Counted from the first letter of the stretch, positions 39,980 through 48,930 are shown. The stretch is 50,466 nt of DNA from DAOMNN01 sp050486545 (GCA_050486545.1 JBJHDM010000020.1:1-50466), one strand, 5' to 3'. Numbers and translations are program-made. Notes: generated by a model not told the origin, from the sequence alone.

Positions 39980-40423
39980 TCAGCGGTGGATGAGAACCGG
40001 GATTCTCGAATGGGTGAGGACCTTCTGCGCCTCGCTGCCGAGCAACAGCCCGGCGATCCCGCGGCGTCCGTGCGATGCCATGAAGATCAGATCGCAGCCG
40101 TGACGGTTGGCCGCGTCGATGATCGCCTCGTAGGGGACTTCATTGACCAGTGTGTCGACATCGGCGACGACGCCGGCGTCGTCTGCCATCGCTTTCGCCT
40201 TGTCCAGGATCTTCGTGGCTTCTTCCGCCGCCGACTTGGCGAACTGCTCGGGCGTGGTCGGATCGATCAATGCGCCCTCGCCATAGATGGGCATCGGAAA
40301 ATCCGGCTGTGCGTAGAAGAAGGTGATCCGTGCGTTGGCATCCTTTGCGAACGATACGGCGCGGGCCGTCGTCGCATCGGAAAGGGCCGAGCCGTCGGTC
40401 GGGACGAGCAGATGCTTGAACAT
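39980..40423 (-). CDS. Universal stress protein (UspA family)
   Basis: 147-residue single Usp domain, cytoplasmic, starting at ATG 40423 with GGAG upstream. It begins MFKHLLVPTDGSALSDATTARAVSFA and ends with the nucleotide-binding loop HGRRGIAGLLLGSEAQKVLTHSRIPVLI (G-2x-G-9x-GS), so ATP binding is expected. Such proteins are often induced by anaerobiosis; no FNR box was seen, but a TATAAT (minus strand 40461-40456) precedes it. Convergent with the small membrane-protein gene. Confidence 0.92.
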   Translation of the reverse strand: MFKHLLVPTDGSALSDATTARAVSFAKDANARITFFYAQPDFPMPIYGEGALIDPTTPEQFAKSAAEEATKILDKAKAMADDAGVVADVDTLVNEVPYEAIIDAANRHGCDLIFMASHGRRGIAGLLLGSEAQKVLTHSRIPVLIHR

Positions 40424-40455
40424 GGCTTCCTTCTCCCTGCTTGGATATTGCGTCA

Positions 40456-40461
40456 ATTATA
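40456..40461 (-). promoter_or_regulatory. -10 box (TATAAT) of the universal stress protein gene
   Basis: Consensus hexamer on the minus strand, 32 bp before the start codon. The -35 region is not consensus, suggesting an activator. Confidence 0.45.
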
Positions 40462-40582
40462 GCCATCATGATGCCCTGATACGTGAAATCGTACGGAAGG
40501 CGGAATGGCGGTTTCGTGCGGGCAGGGGCAACATGCGCACGAGCGCAGAGGCAGCGGCGCTACACAAGGGGAACGAGGCAGG

Positions 40583-41998
40583 ATGACGATCAGGGTGACG
40601 TTTCATGGAGCGGCCGGAGAGGTGACCGGGTCGTGCGCACGGGTCGAGCACGAGTCCGGCGCGTTTCTGGTCGATTGCGGCTTGTTCCAGGGAGGGCGGA
40701 CAGCGAACCTCAAGAACCTCCGCGCCCTGGATTTCGATCTGCGCAAGATCGATTTCGTACTGCTGACGCACGCGCATCTCGACCACTCGGGCCTGGTGCC
40801 CCGGCTTGTTTCCCTGGGATACCGGGGGCCGATCTATGCGACGACGGCCACGGTCGATCTGCTGGAGATCATGCTGCTCGACTCGGCCCACATCCAGGAA
40901 AAGGAAGCCGAATGGGCGAACCGGCGCAGCCGGGCGCGCAATGCGAGGAGCTTGTCGAACGCCGCACCCCTGTACACGGTCGAGCAGGCTCGGGCGAGCC
41001 TGATGCGGCTCAAGGCGGTCGAGTACGACGAGGAGATCACCCTGCACCCCAAGGTCCGTTGCCGTTTCCGGGAGGCCGGACACATCCTCGGATCGGCCAT
41101 CATCGAACTCGATCTCGAGGCCGGGAGCAAGATTTCAAGGCTGGTGTTCACCGGCGATCTCGGGCAGCCGATGCGACCGGTGGTTCGCGACCCTGCACGC
41201 ATAGCGCATGCCGACCTGCTCGTGATCGAGTCGACCTACGGCAACCGGGCGCATCGCCCGATGGCGCTGACCGAGGACGAACTGGTCGGAATCCTCGAGG
41301 AGACGCTCGAGCGCCGGCGCGGCAACGTCATCATTCCGGCCTTCGCGGTGGGCCGTACCCAGGAAGTGATCTTCGTCCTCGCCCGCCTGGTCCGGCAGGG
41401 CCGTGTCGGCCGCCTGGACATCGTCGTCGATTCCCCCATGGCCTCCGCGGTGAGCGAACTGACCTTGCGCTACGATCACCTGTGGGATGACGAGACGCGC
41501 GAGCTTCGTGACTGGGTGCTCGAACACCCGGATCGCATCGGGCTGAGATTCGTCGAGGACGTCGAAGAATCGATTGCGTTGAACCGGCAGCGCTCGGGGC
41601 TGGTCGTGATTTCCGCCAGCGGAATGTGCGAGGCGGGGCGGATCAAGCACCACCTGCGCCACAACCTTGGGCGACCGGAATGCAGCATCGTCGTGTGCGG
41701 CTTCCAGGCCGGCGGTACGCTGGGACGACGGCTGGTGGACGGTGCGCGCAGCGTGACCCTGTTCGGTGAGCAGGTGGCCGTGCGCGCGAGCGTCCATACG
41801 ATCGGCGGCTTGTCGGCGCATGCCGACCAGCCGGCACTGCTTGACTGGCTGCGGGGATTCGAACGGCCTCCCCGGCGCGTATACGTGGTGCACGGCGAGC
41901 AAATGGCTTCGGAAACCTTTGCCGATGCAATCCGCTCCGAACTGGAGTGGAAGGACGTCACCATTCCGGTGGAGGGCGAACCCTTTACGTTCGGATAG
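40583..41998 (+). CDS. Beta-CASP metallo-beta-lactamase-fold RNase-like protein (YSH1/CPSF73 type)
   Basis: 471 residues from the ATG at 40583. MBL domain with FHGAAGEVTGSC, DCGLFQGG, the zinc motif HAHLDH at 63-68, EAGHILGSAIIEL and FTGDLGQP; beta-CASP insert with ESTYGNRAH, VIIPAFAVGRTQEVIFVL, DSPMASAVSEL and VVISASGMCEAGRIKHHL; C-terminal HTIGGLSAHADQPALLDWL and VYVVHGE. Such proteins are RNA-processing exo- or endonucleases. Its in vivo substrate in bacteria is not established. It stands divergent from the stress protein gene and before phaC in a loose tandem set. Confidence 0.92.
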   Translation: MTIRVTFHGAAGEVTGSCARVEHESGAFLVDCGLFQGGRTANLKNLRALDFDLRKIDFVLLTHAHLDHSGLVPRLVSLGYRGPIYATTATVDLLEIMLLDSAHIQEKEAEWANRRSRARNARSLSNAAPLYTVEQARASLMRLKAVEYDEEITLHPKVRCRFREAGHILGSAIIELDLEAGSKISRLVFTGDLGQPMRPVVRDPARIAHADLLVIESTYGNRAHRPMALTEDELVGILEETLERRRGNVIIPAFAVGRTQEVIFVLARLVRQGRVGRLDIVVDSPMASAVSELTLRYDHLWDDETRELRDWVLEHPDRIGLRFVEDVEESIALNRQRSGLVVISASGMCEAGRIKHHLRHNLGRPECSIVVCGFQAGGTLGRRLVDGARSVTLFGEQVAVRASVHTIGGLSAHADQPALLDWLRGFERPPRRVYVVHGEQMASETFADAIRSELEWKDVTIPVEGEPFTFG

Positions 41999-42070
41999 GC
42001 CGAGGGCGCACCGCCTGCGTTCGCCCCCACGCCATGCAGGCCGAATACCGGCCAAGGACGATGACGGAAG

Positions 42071-43804
42071 ATGGATCGAAAGAACCCGGATAACCCGGCA
42101 GCCCTCGTGAACCATGCCATGCGCCGCATCCACGGCACCGTAGAGGGCATGGTAGACCCGCTCGGGGTGGTCGCCCCCCTCGTGCATGCGCAGCTTGCCT
42201 GGCTTTCCCACCCGCAGGAACTGTCCGAGCGGATGGCCCGACTGTCGAGCGACCTGTGGAAGCTGCAGTGGCACTCTCTCCATCGCCTGCTCGGGGCGCC
42301 GCATCCCGATCCGGTCCGCCCCAATCCGGATGACCAGCGTTTCACCGACCCGGCCTGGTCGGAGTCGGCCAGTTGGGATCTCGCCAAGGAGGGGTATCTG
42401 GCGATCACCCACAACGTCCAGGACATGCTCTACGACACCCCGGGACTGTCGGGCAAGGAACGACGCAGGGCCGCGTTCTGGTGGCGGAAATGGCTCAATG
42501 CGGTTGCGCCGACCAACTTCTTCTGGACCAACCCGGTTGCGATCCGCAAGGCGGCCGAGAGCAATGGCGAGAGCCTGCAGCGTGGCCTGCGGAACATGCT
42601 CGAGGATCTGCGGGCGGGCCAGGTGCGCATGACCGATCCGAACCATTTCGTCGTCGGCGGGAATCTCGCGACGACACGCGGTGCCGTGGTCTTTCGCAAC
42701 GCACTGCTCGAGGTTCTCCACTATACCCCGACCCAGGCCACGGTCCATGCCGAACCGGTCGTCATCGTCACGCCCTGGATCAACAAGTACTACGTCCTCG
42801 ATCTGGCACCGCACAAGAGCATGATCCGCTACCTGCTGGACCAGGGGCTCGATGTGTTCGTCACGAGCTGGAAGAACCCGGACGCATCGATGCGCGACAC
42901 GAGCTTCGACGACTACCTGACCGAAGGCGTGCATGCGATCGTGGAGACGGCACGGCGGTTCTCCGGCGCACCGAAGGTGCACGCGGTCGGGTATTGCATC
43001 GGTGGAACGGCGCTGGCGATGTACATGGCCTGGGCGAACCGGAAGTACGCGCCCGAAGAGGTCCCCGTGCGGGACTTCACGCTGCTGACGACGCTGGTCG
43101 ATTTCCACAGCCCGGGCGATATCGAGGTGTTCATCGACGAGGCCAGCGTGCGCTTCCTGGTCGCGAACATGGCGCGCAAGGGCTATCTGGAAGGCTCGGA
43201 GATGGCAGCCTCGTTCCGCCTGCTGCGCTCGAACAGCCTCATCTGGCACTACGTCGTCCATGGCTGGCTGTACGGCGAGACGCCGCCCCCCTTCGACGTG
43301 CTTTTCTGGAACATGGACACGACACGCATGCCTCATGCGATGCATGCGTGGTATTTGCGCGAGCTGTACCTCGAAAACCGCCTGATCCGCAAGGATGCGC
43401 TACAGGTCGCCGGGCAGAAGCTGGATCTGACGCGCATCGTGCAGCCGCTGTACGCGGTGGGGGCGGAGGATGATCACATCGCGCCGTGGGAGCAGGCGTA
43501 CAAGATCAACAACCATGTCACGGGGCCGAAACGGTTCGTGCTGTCCAGCTCCGGCCATATCCTCGGCATCGTCAACCCGCCTTCGCCGATGTCGCGACGA
43601 AGCTACCGGGCCGCCGATGCGCATCGCTCCGATCGCCCGGAGGCGTGGCGCGCGACGGCACCGAAGCATGCTGGAAGCTGGTGGGAGGACTGGATGGAGT
43701 GGCTCAAACCGCGTTGCGGGGCGAAGGTCAAGGCGCCGCCGACGAGCCGGCGCGGGTTTCCGAAGCTGGCCGCGGCACCCGGCACCTACGTCCTCGAGCC
43801 CTGA
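42071..43804 (+). CDS. phaC: Class I poly(3-hydroxyalkanoate) synthase
   Basis: Polymerises (R)-3-hydroxyacyl-CoA into PHA granules. 577 residues, the class I size. The alpha/beta hydrolase core has the lipase-like box VGYCIGGTALAM with nucleophile Cys309, catalytic Asp468 in GAEDDHIAPW and His496 in SSSGHILGIVNPP. The N-terminal domain includes the conserved NFFWTNP and RGLRNMLEDL blocks. No phaA, phaB or phasin gene is adjacent, so it may be an additional synthase copy. The start ATG at 42071 follows the MBL gene by 72 bp. Confidence 0.94.
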   Translation: MDRKNPDNPAALVNHAMRRIHGTVEGMVDPLGVVAPLVHAQLAWLSHPQELSERMARLSSDLWKLQWHSLHRLLGAPHPDPVRPNPDDQRFTDPAWSESASWDLAKEGYLAITHNVQDMLYDTPGLSGKERRRAAFWWRKWLNAVAPTNFFWTNPVAIRKAAESNGESLQRGLRNMLEDLRAGQVRMTDPNHFVVGGNLATTRGAVVFRNALLEVLHYTPTQATVHAEPVVIVTPWINKYYVLDLAPHKSMIRYLLDQGLDVFVTSWKNPDASMRDTSFDDYLTEGVHAIVETARRFSGAPKVHAVGYCIGGTALAMYMAWANRKYAPEEVPVRDFTLLTTLVDFHSPGDIEVFIDEASVRFLVANMARKGYLEGSEMAASFRLLRSNSLIWHYVVHGWLYGETPPPFDVLFWNMDTTRMPHAMHAWYLRELYLENRLIRKDALQVAGQKLDLTRIVQPLYAVGAEDDHIAPWEQAYKINNHVTGPKRFVLSSSGHILGIVNPPSPMSRRSYRAADAHRSDRPEAWRATAPKHAGSWWEDWMEWLKPRCGAKVKAPPTSRRGFPKLAAAPGTYVLEP

Positions 43805-43896
43805 TCCGTGCCGCCGGCATTTGCGGCAGATCAAGCGGAAGCGGGGCGATTGCCGCTAAGCTTCCGTCCTTTGTCCATCCGCTCGCGAGAATCCCG

Positions 43897-45060
43897 ATGA
43901 TCCAAGAAGCCCTGCCTCCGCTGCGACTGCGCGGCAAGACCCTCCTGCCTGTCGTGCAAGGGGGGATGGGGGTAGGGGTCTCGGCCCATCGGCTGGCTGG
44001 CAGCGTGGCCGCCTGTGGGGCGATGGGTACGATCGCGAGCGTGGACTTGCGCAGGCTGCATCCCGACCTGATGGAAGAAACCGGACGCTCGCGCAACCGC
44101 GAGCAGATCGAGCGCAGCAACCTGGTCGCCCTCGACCGCGAGATCCGCGCCGCGCTCGAACTGGCCGGCGGTCGTGGCGCCGTCGCGGTGAATGTGATGC
44201 GTGCGGTCACGCAGTACGCGGAATGCGTGCGACAGTCGGCCGAGAGCGGTGCGCATGCGGTGGTCATGGGGGCCGGCCTGCCGCTGGACCTGCCGGACTT
44301 GTGCGCCGATTATCCCGATCTTGCATTGATCCCGATCCTGTCGGATGCGCGCGGCGTGAACCTGCTGCTCAAGAAGTGGATGCGCAAGAACCGCCTGCCC
44401 GATGCGATCGTGATCGAGCATCCCCGCTATGCCGGCGGTCACCTCGGCGCCGCCCGGGAGGAAGAACTCGCCGACCCGCGCTTCGACTTCGACGTTGTCG
44501 TGCCGGCGGTGCTGCGCGTGCTCGAGGAACTCGGCATCGCTTCGGAGAACGTGCCGATCATCGTCGCCGGCGGCATCCACAGCTTCGAGCAGACACAGGA
44601 GATCCTTGCGCTGGGGGCGTCGGCCGTACAATTGGGGACTGCCTTCGCAGTGACCGACGAAGGCGACGCCCACCCGGTCTTCAAGAAGGTGCTGGCGGAA
44701 GCCGAGCCCGAGGACGTGGTGACCTTCATGAGTGTCGCCGGCCTGCCGGCGCGCGCGGTGCGCACGCCGTGGCTCGAACGCTATCTGCGGCGGGAAAAGA
44801 AGCTCCAGCATCTTGCCTCGGCTGCTCACAAGTGCACGCTGGCCTGGGACTGCCTGGTGTCCTGCGGCCTGCGCGACGGCCTGCAGAAGGCGGGGCAGTT
44901 CTGTATCGACAACCAACTCGCCGCCGCCTTGCGCGGCGATCTCGAAAAGGGCCTGTTCTTCCGCGGTGCGGCCCGCCTGCCGTTCGGCAAGGCCATCCGG
45001 CCGGTGCGAGAACTGCTCGACTACCTCGTCACCGGGCGGATGCCTGCATTGCCGGCCTGA
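43897..45060 (+). CDS. Nitronate monooxygenase / 2-nitropropane dioxygenase-like FMN enzyme
   Basis: 387-residue FMN TIM-barrel protein. Landmarks: LLPVVQGGMGVGVSAHRLAGSVAACGAMGTIASVDLR, AVAVNVMRA, SGAHAVVMGAGLPLDLPDL, VIEHPRYAGGHLGA with the His general base region, VPIIVAGGIHSFEQTQEILALGASAVQLGTAF, and CTLAWDCLVSCGLRDG near the end. The family oxidises nitronates, though many members have other FMN-dependent roles; enoyl reductase FabK is a close relative. Start at ATG 43897; the longer frame to 43486 overlaps phaC. No signal peptide. Confidence 0.85.
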   Translation: MIQEALPPLRLRGKTLLPVVQGGMGVGVSAHRLAGSVAACGAMGTIASVDLRRLHPDLMEETGRSRNREQIERSNLVALDREIRAALELAGGRGAVAVNVMRAVTQYAECVRQSAESGAHAVVMGAGLPLDLPDLCADYPDLALIPILSDARGVNLLLKKWMRKNRLPDAIVIEHPRYAGGHLGAAREEELADPRFDFDVVVPAVLRVLEELGIASENVPIIVAGGIHSFEQTQEILALGASAVQLGTAFAVTDEGDAHPVFKKVLAEAEPEDVVTFMSVAGLPARAVRTPWLERYLRREKKLQHLASAAHKCTLAWDCLVSCGLRDGLQKAGQFCIDNQLAAALRGDLEKGLFFRGAARLPFGKAIRPVRELLDYLVTGRMPALPA

Positions 45061-45079
45061 GCGACGCGGGCCGGCGGGC

Positions 45080-45112
45080 GACGTGCTTGACCCGAGTCAA
45101 TGCCGGCACGTC
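45080..45112 (+). promoter_or_regulatory. FNR/DNR-like box within a hairpin between convergent genes
   Basis: TTGAC-CCGA-GTCAA (45087-45100) is flanked by GACGTGC (45080-45086) and GCACGTC (45106-45112), so the DNA can also be read as an RNA hairpin ending the upstream gene. As a class II site it would start a plus-strand transcript near 45135, with CACAAT at 45123-45128 as -10, antisense to the 3' end of the Crp/Fnr gene. Confidence 0.45.
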
Positions 45113-45149
45113 TTCGCTTGCACACAATCCCGGGGTGAGCCCAGAATGA

Positions 45150-45842
45150 TCAGTTCTGGTAGCGTGCGAGCCGGTTGGGATCCAGCAGGACGATGTGCTT
45201 GCCCTGCACGTTGATCAGCCCGGCTTCGGACAGGTCGTGGAAGATCCGCGAAAGCGTTTCGGGTGTCAGGTTCAGGCGCGAGGCGATGACCTGCTTGCTG
45301 GTGGGTAGTTCGATATGGGAACCGCCATCCTCGTCGGCGTCGCGTTCGGGTTGCTGCAGAAGATAGCCGATGACCCGCTGGGTGCTGGACCGCAGGGAAT
45401 AGGTTTCGACGTCCTGCACCATGCCGTGCAGGCGGATGGCCATGCCCGCGAGCAGGCGGCGGGCGAAGCCGGGGTCCTTGTCGATCAGTTCGGAGACGAC
45501 GCTCTGGCCGATGTGAAGCAGACGGGTCGCCACCAGTGCTTCGGAGAACACGGGATAGGGCCGGTCCATCAGCATGACCGCTTCGCCGAAGGTCTGCATC
45601 GGTCCGATGATCTCGACGACTTTCTCGTTGCCCTGGGCCGACGACACCGCAAGCTTGACCTGACCGGACACGACGAAGTAGAAACCGTGTGGCGGATCGC
45701 CCCGCTGGAACAGCAGTTCGCCCTTGTCGAGACGCCGTTCCCGGGTATAGCGCGAGACGTGGGAGATTTCCTCGTCGGAGAGTTCGCTGAAAATCGGGAC
45801 TTGCGCGAGCAGGGCGGTGATGTCCTGGTTGGGTTGGGGCAT
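45150..45842 (-). CDS. dnr: Crp/Fnr family regulator, DNR-like (no Fe-S cysteines)
   Basis: 230 residues from ATG 45842. N-terminal cyclic-nucleotide-binding-like fold (LLAQVPIFSELSDEEISHVSRYTRERRLDKGELLFQRGDPPHGFYFVVSGQ in outline), dimer helix, and C-terminal helix-turn-helix SKQVIASRLNLTPETLSRIFHDL, where E-xx-SR matches proteins that read TTGAT/TTGAC half-sites. The protein contains no Cys at all, so it cannot hold the FNR 4Fe-4S cluster; together with divergent nnrS this points to a heme-based NO sensor of the DNR type. The gap to nnrS (about 100 bp) contains GTTCG-CGT-CGAAC but no clear FNR box. Confidence 0.85.
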   Translation of the reverse strand: MPQPNQDITALLAQVPIFSELSDEEISHVSRYTRERRLDKGELLFQRGDPPHGFYFVVSGQVKLAVSSAQGNEKVVEIIGPMQTFGEAVMLMDRPYPVFSEALVATRLLHIGQSVVSELIDKDPGFARRLLAGMAIRLHGMVQDVETYSLRSSTQRVIGYLLQQPERDADEDGGSHIELPTSKQVIASRLNLTPETLSRIFHDLSEAGLINVQGKHIVLLDPNRLARYQN

Positions 45843-45941
45843 GTCCGGCTCCGTTGTAGATATTAGTCCCGGCATTTTACCCTGCGGGATGGCCGGATCG
45901 GACAGGATGGCCACCGTCGGGTTCGCGTCGAACAATACAGG

Positions 45942-47174
45942 ATGAGCAATATGCAGGATTCAGGGTCTCCGGTGCGGGACATGCCGGTGCTGTTCGCAGC
46001 CCCCCATCGCCCGATGTTCCTTTCCGGTGGCGTCATGCTGCTGGTCGGTTTCACCCTCTGGCTGTTTGAACTGGTCGCCCGTGTGGGATGGTTGCCGGCG
46101 GTGGCATGGAAGCTTCCGGGTGGCTGGATGCATGCCCTGCTGGTGTCGCTGGGGGTGTTTCCGTTCTTCATCTTCGGCTTCCTGCTCACTGCCATGCCGC
46201 GCTGGCAGGGCATGGGAGACCTTCCCAGGGACCTCTGGCTGACGCCGTGGCGACTGCTTGCCGCCGGCTGGAGCATGGTCATCGTCGGGCTCGTGGTGCC
46301 CTGGCTGCTTGCCGCCGGCTTGCTGATCGTACTGGCGGGATGGATCCTGGTGGCCCGCGTGTTGTGGGAAGTCGCGCATCAGCCCCGCCCGGACCGCATG
46401 CATGCACGCCTGACCTGCTGGGGCGTGATCGGCGGCGGTGCGGCGCTTGCCGCCTGGCTGTTGTTCGCTCTTCTCGGCGACGGCACATGGGCGCGGGTCG
46501 CGATCAACCTGAGCATCTGGGGCTGTCTCCTGCCCGTGTTCGTGTCGGTGTGCCACCGTATGGTGCCGTTCTTCTCGTCGAACATCATTCCGGACTACGT
46601 CATGGTGCGTCCGCGCTGGGCGCTGGCGGCCCTGGTCGGTGCGGGCGTCGTGCACGGTGCACTGTCGATCGCCGGCTTTGGCACCTGGACCTGGCTGGTC
46701 GACCTGCCCGCGGCCGCGGCGGCGCTGTGGCTGTCCTATCGTTGGCGGCTCGTTGCCTCGCTGAAGGTGCGCTTGCTGGGCATGCTGCACATCGGTTTCG
46801 CCTGGCTCGGCATCGCGTTCCTGCTGTTCTCGATCCAGGGGCTGGCGGCGAGCCTCGGCTATCCCATGTTCGGCATGGCGCCGTTGCATGCGCTCGGCCT
46901 GGGCTTCTTCGGTTCCATCCTGCTGGCGATGGTTTCGCGCGTGACGCTCGGCCACTCGGGCCGGCCACTGCAGGCCGACACGCTGACCTGGGGGCTGTTC
47001 GTCGGCCTGCAGTTCATCGTGCTGCTTCGGCTGGTTGCCGACTGGGTGCCCTGGTCCTGGTCGGGCGGCTTCATGTTCGCGTCTTCGCTTGGATGGCTGG
47101 CCATCCTGATCGCGTGGGCGTGGCGCTATCTGCCGATGTATCTGCGGCCGCGTGTCGATGGCAAGGCCGGTTGA
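45942..47174 (+). CDS. nnrS: NnrS family membrane protein
   Basis: 410-residue heme- and copper-containing membrane protein of about 12 helices linked to tolerance of nitric oxide and related stress. It starts with LFAAPHRPMFLSGGVMLL, the family hallmark, and has WHGHEM-equivalent region replaced by KLPGGWMHALLVSLGVFPFFIFGFLLTAMPRW, then VCHRMVPFFSSNIIPDY, GFAWLGIAFLLFSIQG and PLHALGLGFFGSILLAMVSRVTLGHSGRPL. Start may be ATG 45942 or 45951; the latter has better spacing to AGG. The following SirB2-like and hemerythrin genes are within 10 bp of each other, so one operon. Confidence 0.92.
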   Translation: MSNMQDSGSPVRDMPVLFAAPHRPMFLSGGVMLLVGFTLWLFELVARVGWLPAVAWKLPGGWMHALLVSLGVFPFFIFGFLLTAMPRWQGMGDLPRDLWLTPWRLLAAGWSMVIVGLVVPWLLAAGLLIVLAGWILVARVLWEVAHQPRPDRMHARLTCWGVIGGGAALAAWLLFALLGDGTWARVAINLSIWGCLLPVFVSVCHRMVPFFSSNIIPDYVMVRPRWALAALVGAGVVHGALSIAGFGTWTWLVDLPAAAAALWLSYRWRLVASLKVRLLGMLHIGFAWLGIAFLLFSIQGLAASLGYPMFGMAPLHALGLGFFGSILLAMVSRVTLGHSGRPLQADTLTWGLFVGLQFIVLLRLVADWVPWSWSGGFMFASSLGWLAILIAWAWRYLPMYLRPRVDGKAG

Positions 47175-47177
47175 ACC

Positions 47178-47564
47178 ATGATCTACTACACCATCAAGAA
47201 CCTCCATGTCGCCTTCGTCGTGCTGAGCATCGCCGGCTTCCTGCTGCGTGCGATCTGGATGCTGCTCGGCAGCCCGCTCCTGCAGCATCGGATCACGCGC
47301 AGCCTGCCGCACGTCGTCGATACCTTGTTGCTCCTGACCGCGCTCGTCCTGGCGGTGATGATGCAGCAGTATCCGTTCGTCGCCGGCTGGGTGACGGCGA
47401 AGGTGCTGGGCCTGATCGCCTACATCGTCCTGGGCACGATCGCGCTCAAGCGCGGTCGAACCCTCCGTGTGCGCGTGGCGGCGCTGGTCGGTGCGTTGGC
47501 AACCTATGCATGGATCGTTTCCGTCGCGGTGAGCAAGGATCCCTCCGGATTCCTCCCCATTTGA
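47178..47564 (+). CDS. SirB2 family membrane protein
   Basis: 128 residues, four hydrophobic helices. MIYYTIKNLHVAFVVLSIAGFLLRAIWML, then HVVDTLLLLTALVLAVMM, VAGWVTAKVLGLIAYIVLGTIALKRG and a last helix are the SirB2 pattern, with a conserved His in the first helix (possible heme ligand). Function unknown; in many Rhodocyclales-like genomes it accompanies NO-related genes (from general knowledge). Starts 3 bp after nnrS. Confidence 0.85.
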   Translation: MIYYTIKNLHVAFVVLSIAGFLLRAIWMLLGSPLLQHRITRSLPHVVDTLLLLTALVLAVMMQQYPFVAGWVTAKVLGLIAYIVLGTIALKRGRTLRVRVAALVGALATYAWIVSVAVSKDPSGFLPI

Positions 47565-47571
47565 GGAAGTC

Positions 47572-48126
47572 ATGAACGAATCGCTGATTCCGATCGCACC
47601 GGGTTTCGAGACGCCGCTCGAGATGCTCGAAGCCTGCCACGAACGGCTCGAGTCCCAGCTTGCGACGCTCGACCGCCTGGCCAAGTGGTTGCCCGAGCAC
47701 GGCACCGACCGGCAGGCGCAACAGGCTGCGGCCAGTGTGATGCGCTACTTCGACGTTGCGGCGGTGAATCACCATCTGGACGAGGAGGAGGACCTGTTCC
47801 CGTTGCTGCTCGAACGTGTCGATGCCGCACGTCGCGACCGGTTGCAGGACCTGATCGACTGGGTGCTCGCGGATCATAAGCGGATGTTCGCCGCCTGGGC
47901 GGCGATGCGTGCCCAGCTTGAACCGCTGGCCCGCGGTGAGGCGGGCAGCCTCGAGATGGATGAGGTGGAACGATTCGTGGAGATCTATCGTTTCCACATC
48001 GCGCGCGAGGAAGGCGAACTGTTCCCGCATGCACGTGCGTTGCTCGGCGACGCGGACGTGTCGGCACTGGCCGTTTCGATGACGGCCAGACGACGCCAGC
48101 CGAGCGACTGGCCGGAGTGCGGTTAG
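47572..48126 (+). CDS. Hemerythrin HHE domain protein
   Basis: 184-residue cytoplasmic helical-bundle protein expected to bind a diiron centre. Ligand candidates: His in EACHERLESQL, HHLDEEEDLFP, the helix LADHKRMFAAW, and FHIAREEGELFPHA. The family includes YtfE-like and NO- or O2-reactive proteins; with nnrS upstream, a role in NO stress or oxygen sensing is likely. Follows the SirB2 gene by 7 bp. Its stop overlaps the convergent fnr stop by four bases. Confidence 0.88.
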   Translation: MNESLIPIAPGFETPLEMLEACHERLESQLATLDRLAKWLPEHGTDRQAQQAAASVMRYFDVAAVNHHLDEEEDLFPLLLERVDAARRDRLQDLIDWVLADHKRMFAAWAAMRAQLEPLARGEAGSLEMDEVERFVEIYRFHIAREEGELFPHARALLGDADVSALAVSMTARRRQPSDWPECG

Positions 48127-48869
48127 CGCATCGCTGCGGGGTGCTGGATGAGCTTCCTCAGCTTGTCGAGATCCGTGATGCGGACGTGCTTCTGCTGGAC
48201 TGCGATCAGACCTTCCTCCTGGAACTTGGAGAAGGCGCGCGAGACGGTTTCGAGCTTGAGTCCCAGGTAGGAGCCGATTTCGTCCCGGGTCATGCGGAGG
48301 TGGAACTCGGCGGCGGAAAATCCGCGCGCGGTGAATCGCTGCGACAGGTTGAGCAGGAAGGCGGCGAGGCGCTCTTCGGCGCGCATCGATCCGAGCAGCA
48401 TCATCACCCCGTGGTCGCGTACGATCTCGCGACTCATGACCTTGTGGAACTGATGCTGCAATCCTTCGATCTCACGGGAGAGTTCTTCGAGGCGGTTGTA
48501 AGCGATTACGCAGACTTCGCTGTCCTCCAGGGCGATGGCGTTGCACGAATGGGCCTCCGTGCTGATCCCGTCCAGGCCCAGCATCTCGCCGGTCATCTGG
48601 AATCCGGTCACCTGTTCGCGGCCGTCTTCGAGGACCACGTGGGTCTTGAACCAGCCGATCCGGATCGCATAGATCGCCTCGAACGGGTCGCCCGCGCGGT
48701 ACAGATGCTGCTGGCGCTTGATGCGGCGGCGGGTTCCGACGAGTTCGTCGAGCCGATTGATCTCCGTCTCCGTCATTCCGAACGGCAGGCAGAGTTCGAG
48801 AAGGTTACACTGTGAACATGCGGACTTGATGTCGGCGGCAGTGATCGGAACGGTCGCCTTCATGGGCAC
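48123..48869 (-). CDS. fnr: FNR oxygen-sensing transcriptional regulator
   Basis: 248 residues with the complete 4Fe-4S set: Cys18, Cys21 and Cys27 (ACSQCNLLELCLPFG) plus Cys109 in HSCNAIAL, so it should be an oxygen-responsive dimer. Sensory barrel RAGDPFEAIYAIRIGWFKTH; C-terminal DNA-reading helix LGLKLETVSRAFSKF with E-xx-SR. It will recognise the TTGAT-N4-ATCAA-type boxes found before ccoN, the small RNA and hemN. GTG at 48869 is the best start (GGAG 10 bases upstream); ATG at 48863 is an alternative. Divergent from hemN. Confidence 0.96.
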   Translation of the reverse strand: MPMKATVPITAADIKSACSQCNLLELCLPFGMTETEINRLDELVGTRRRIKRQQHLYRAGDPFEAIYAIRIGWFKTHVVLEDGREQVTGFQMTGEMLGLDGISTEAHSCNAIALEDSEVCVIAYNRLEELSREIEGLQHQFHKVMSREIVRDHGVMMLLGSMRAEERLAAFLLNLSQRFTARGFSAAEFHLRMTRDEIGSYLGLKLETVSRAFSKFQEEGLIAVQQKHVRITDLDKLRKLIQHPAAMR

Positions 48870-48885
48870 GATGGATGAACTCCGT

Positions 48886-48897
48886 TGACAGCTGTCA
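48886..48897. repeat. Perfect 12-bp palindrome in the fnr promoter region
   Basis: TGACAGCTGTCA, 17 bp ahead of the fnr start codon and about 30 bp from the FNR box. Likely an operator or part of the fnr promoter; no known regulator motif recognised. Confidence 0.5.
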
Positions 48898-48916
48898 TTG
48901 TTGATGGCGCACTCCG

Positions 48917-48930
48917 TTGATCCACGTCAA
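48917..48930. promoter_or_regulatory. FNR box between fnr and hemN
   Basis: TTGAT-CCAC-GTCAA. For hemN it lies 60 bp before the start codon, with a class II start near 48965; the matching -10 is weak. For fnr it could support autoregulation. Confidence 0.8.
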
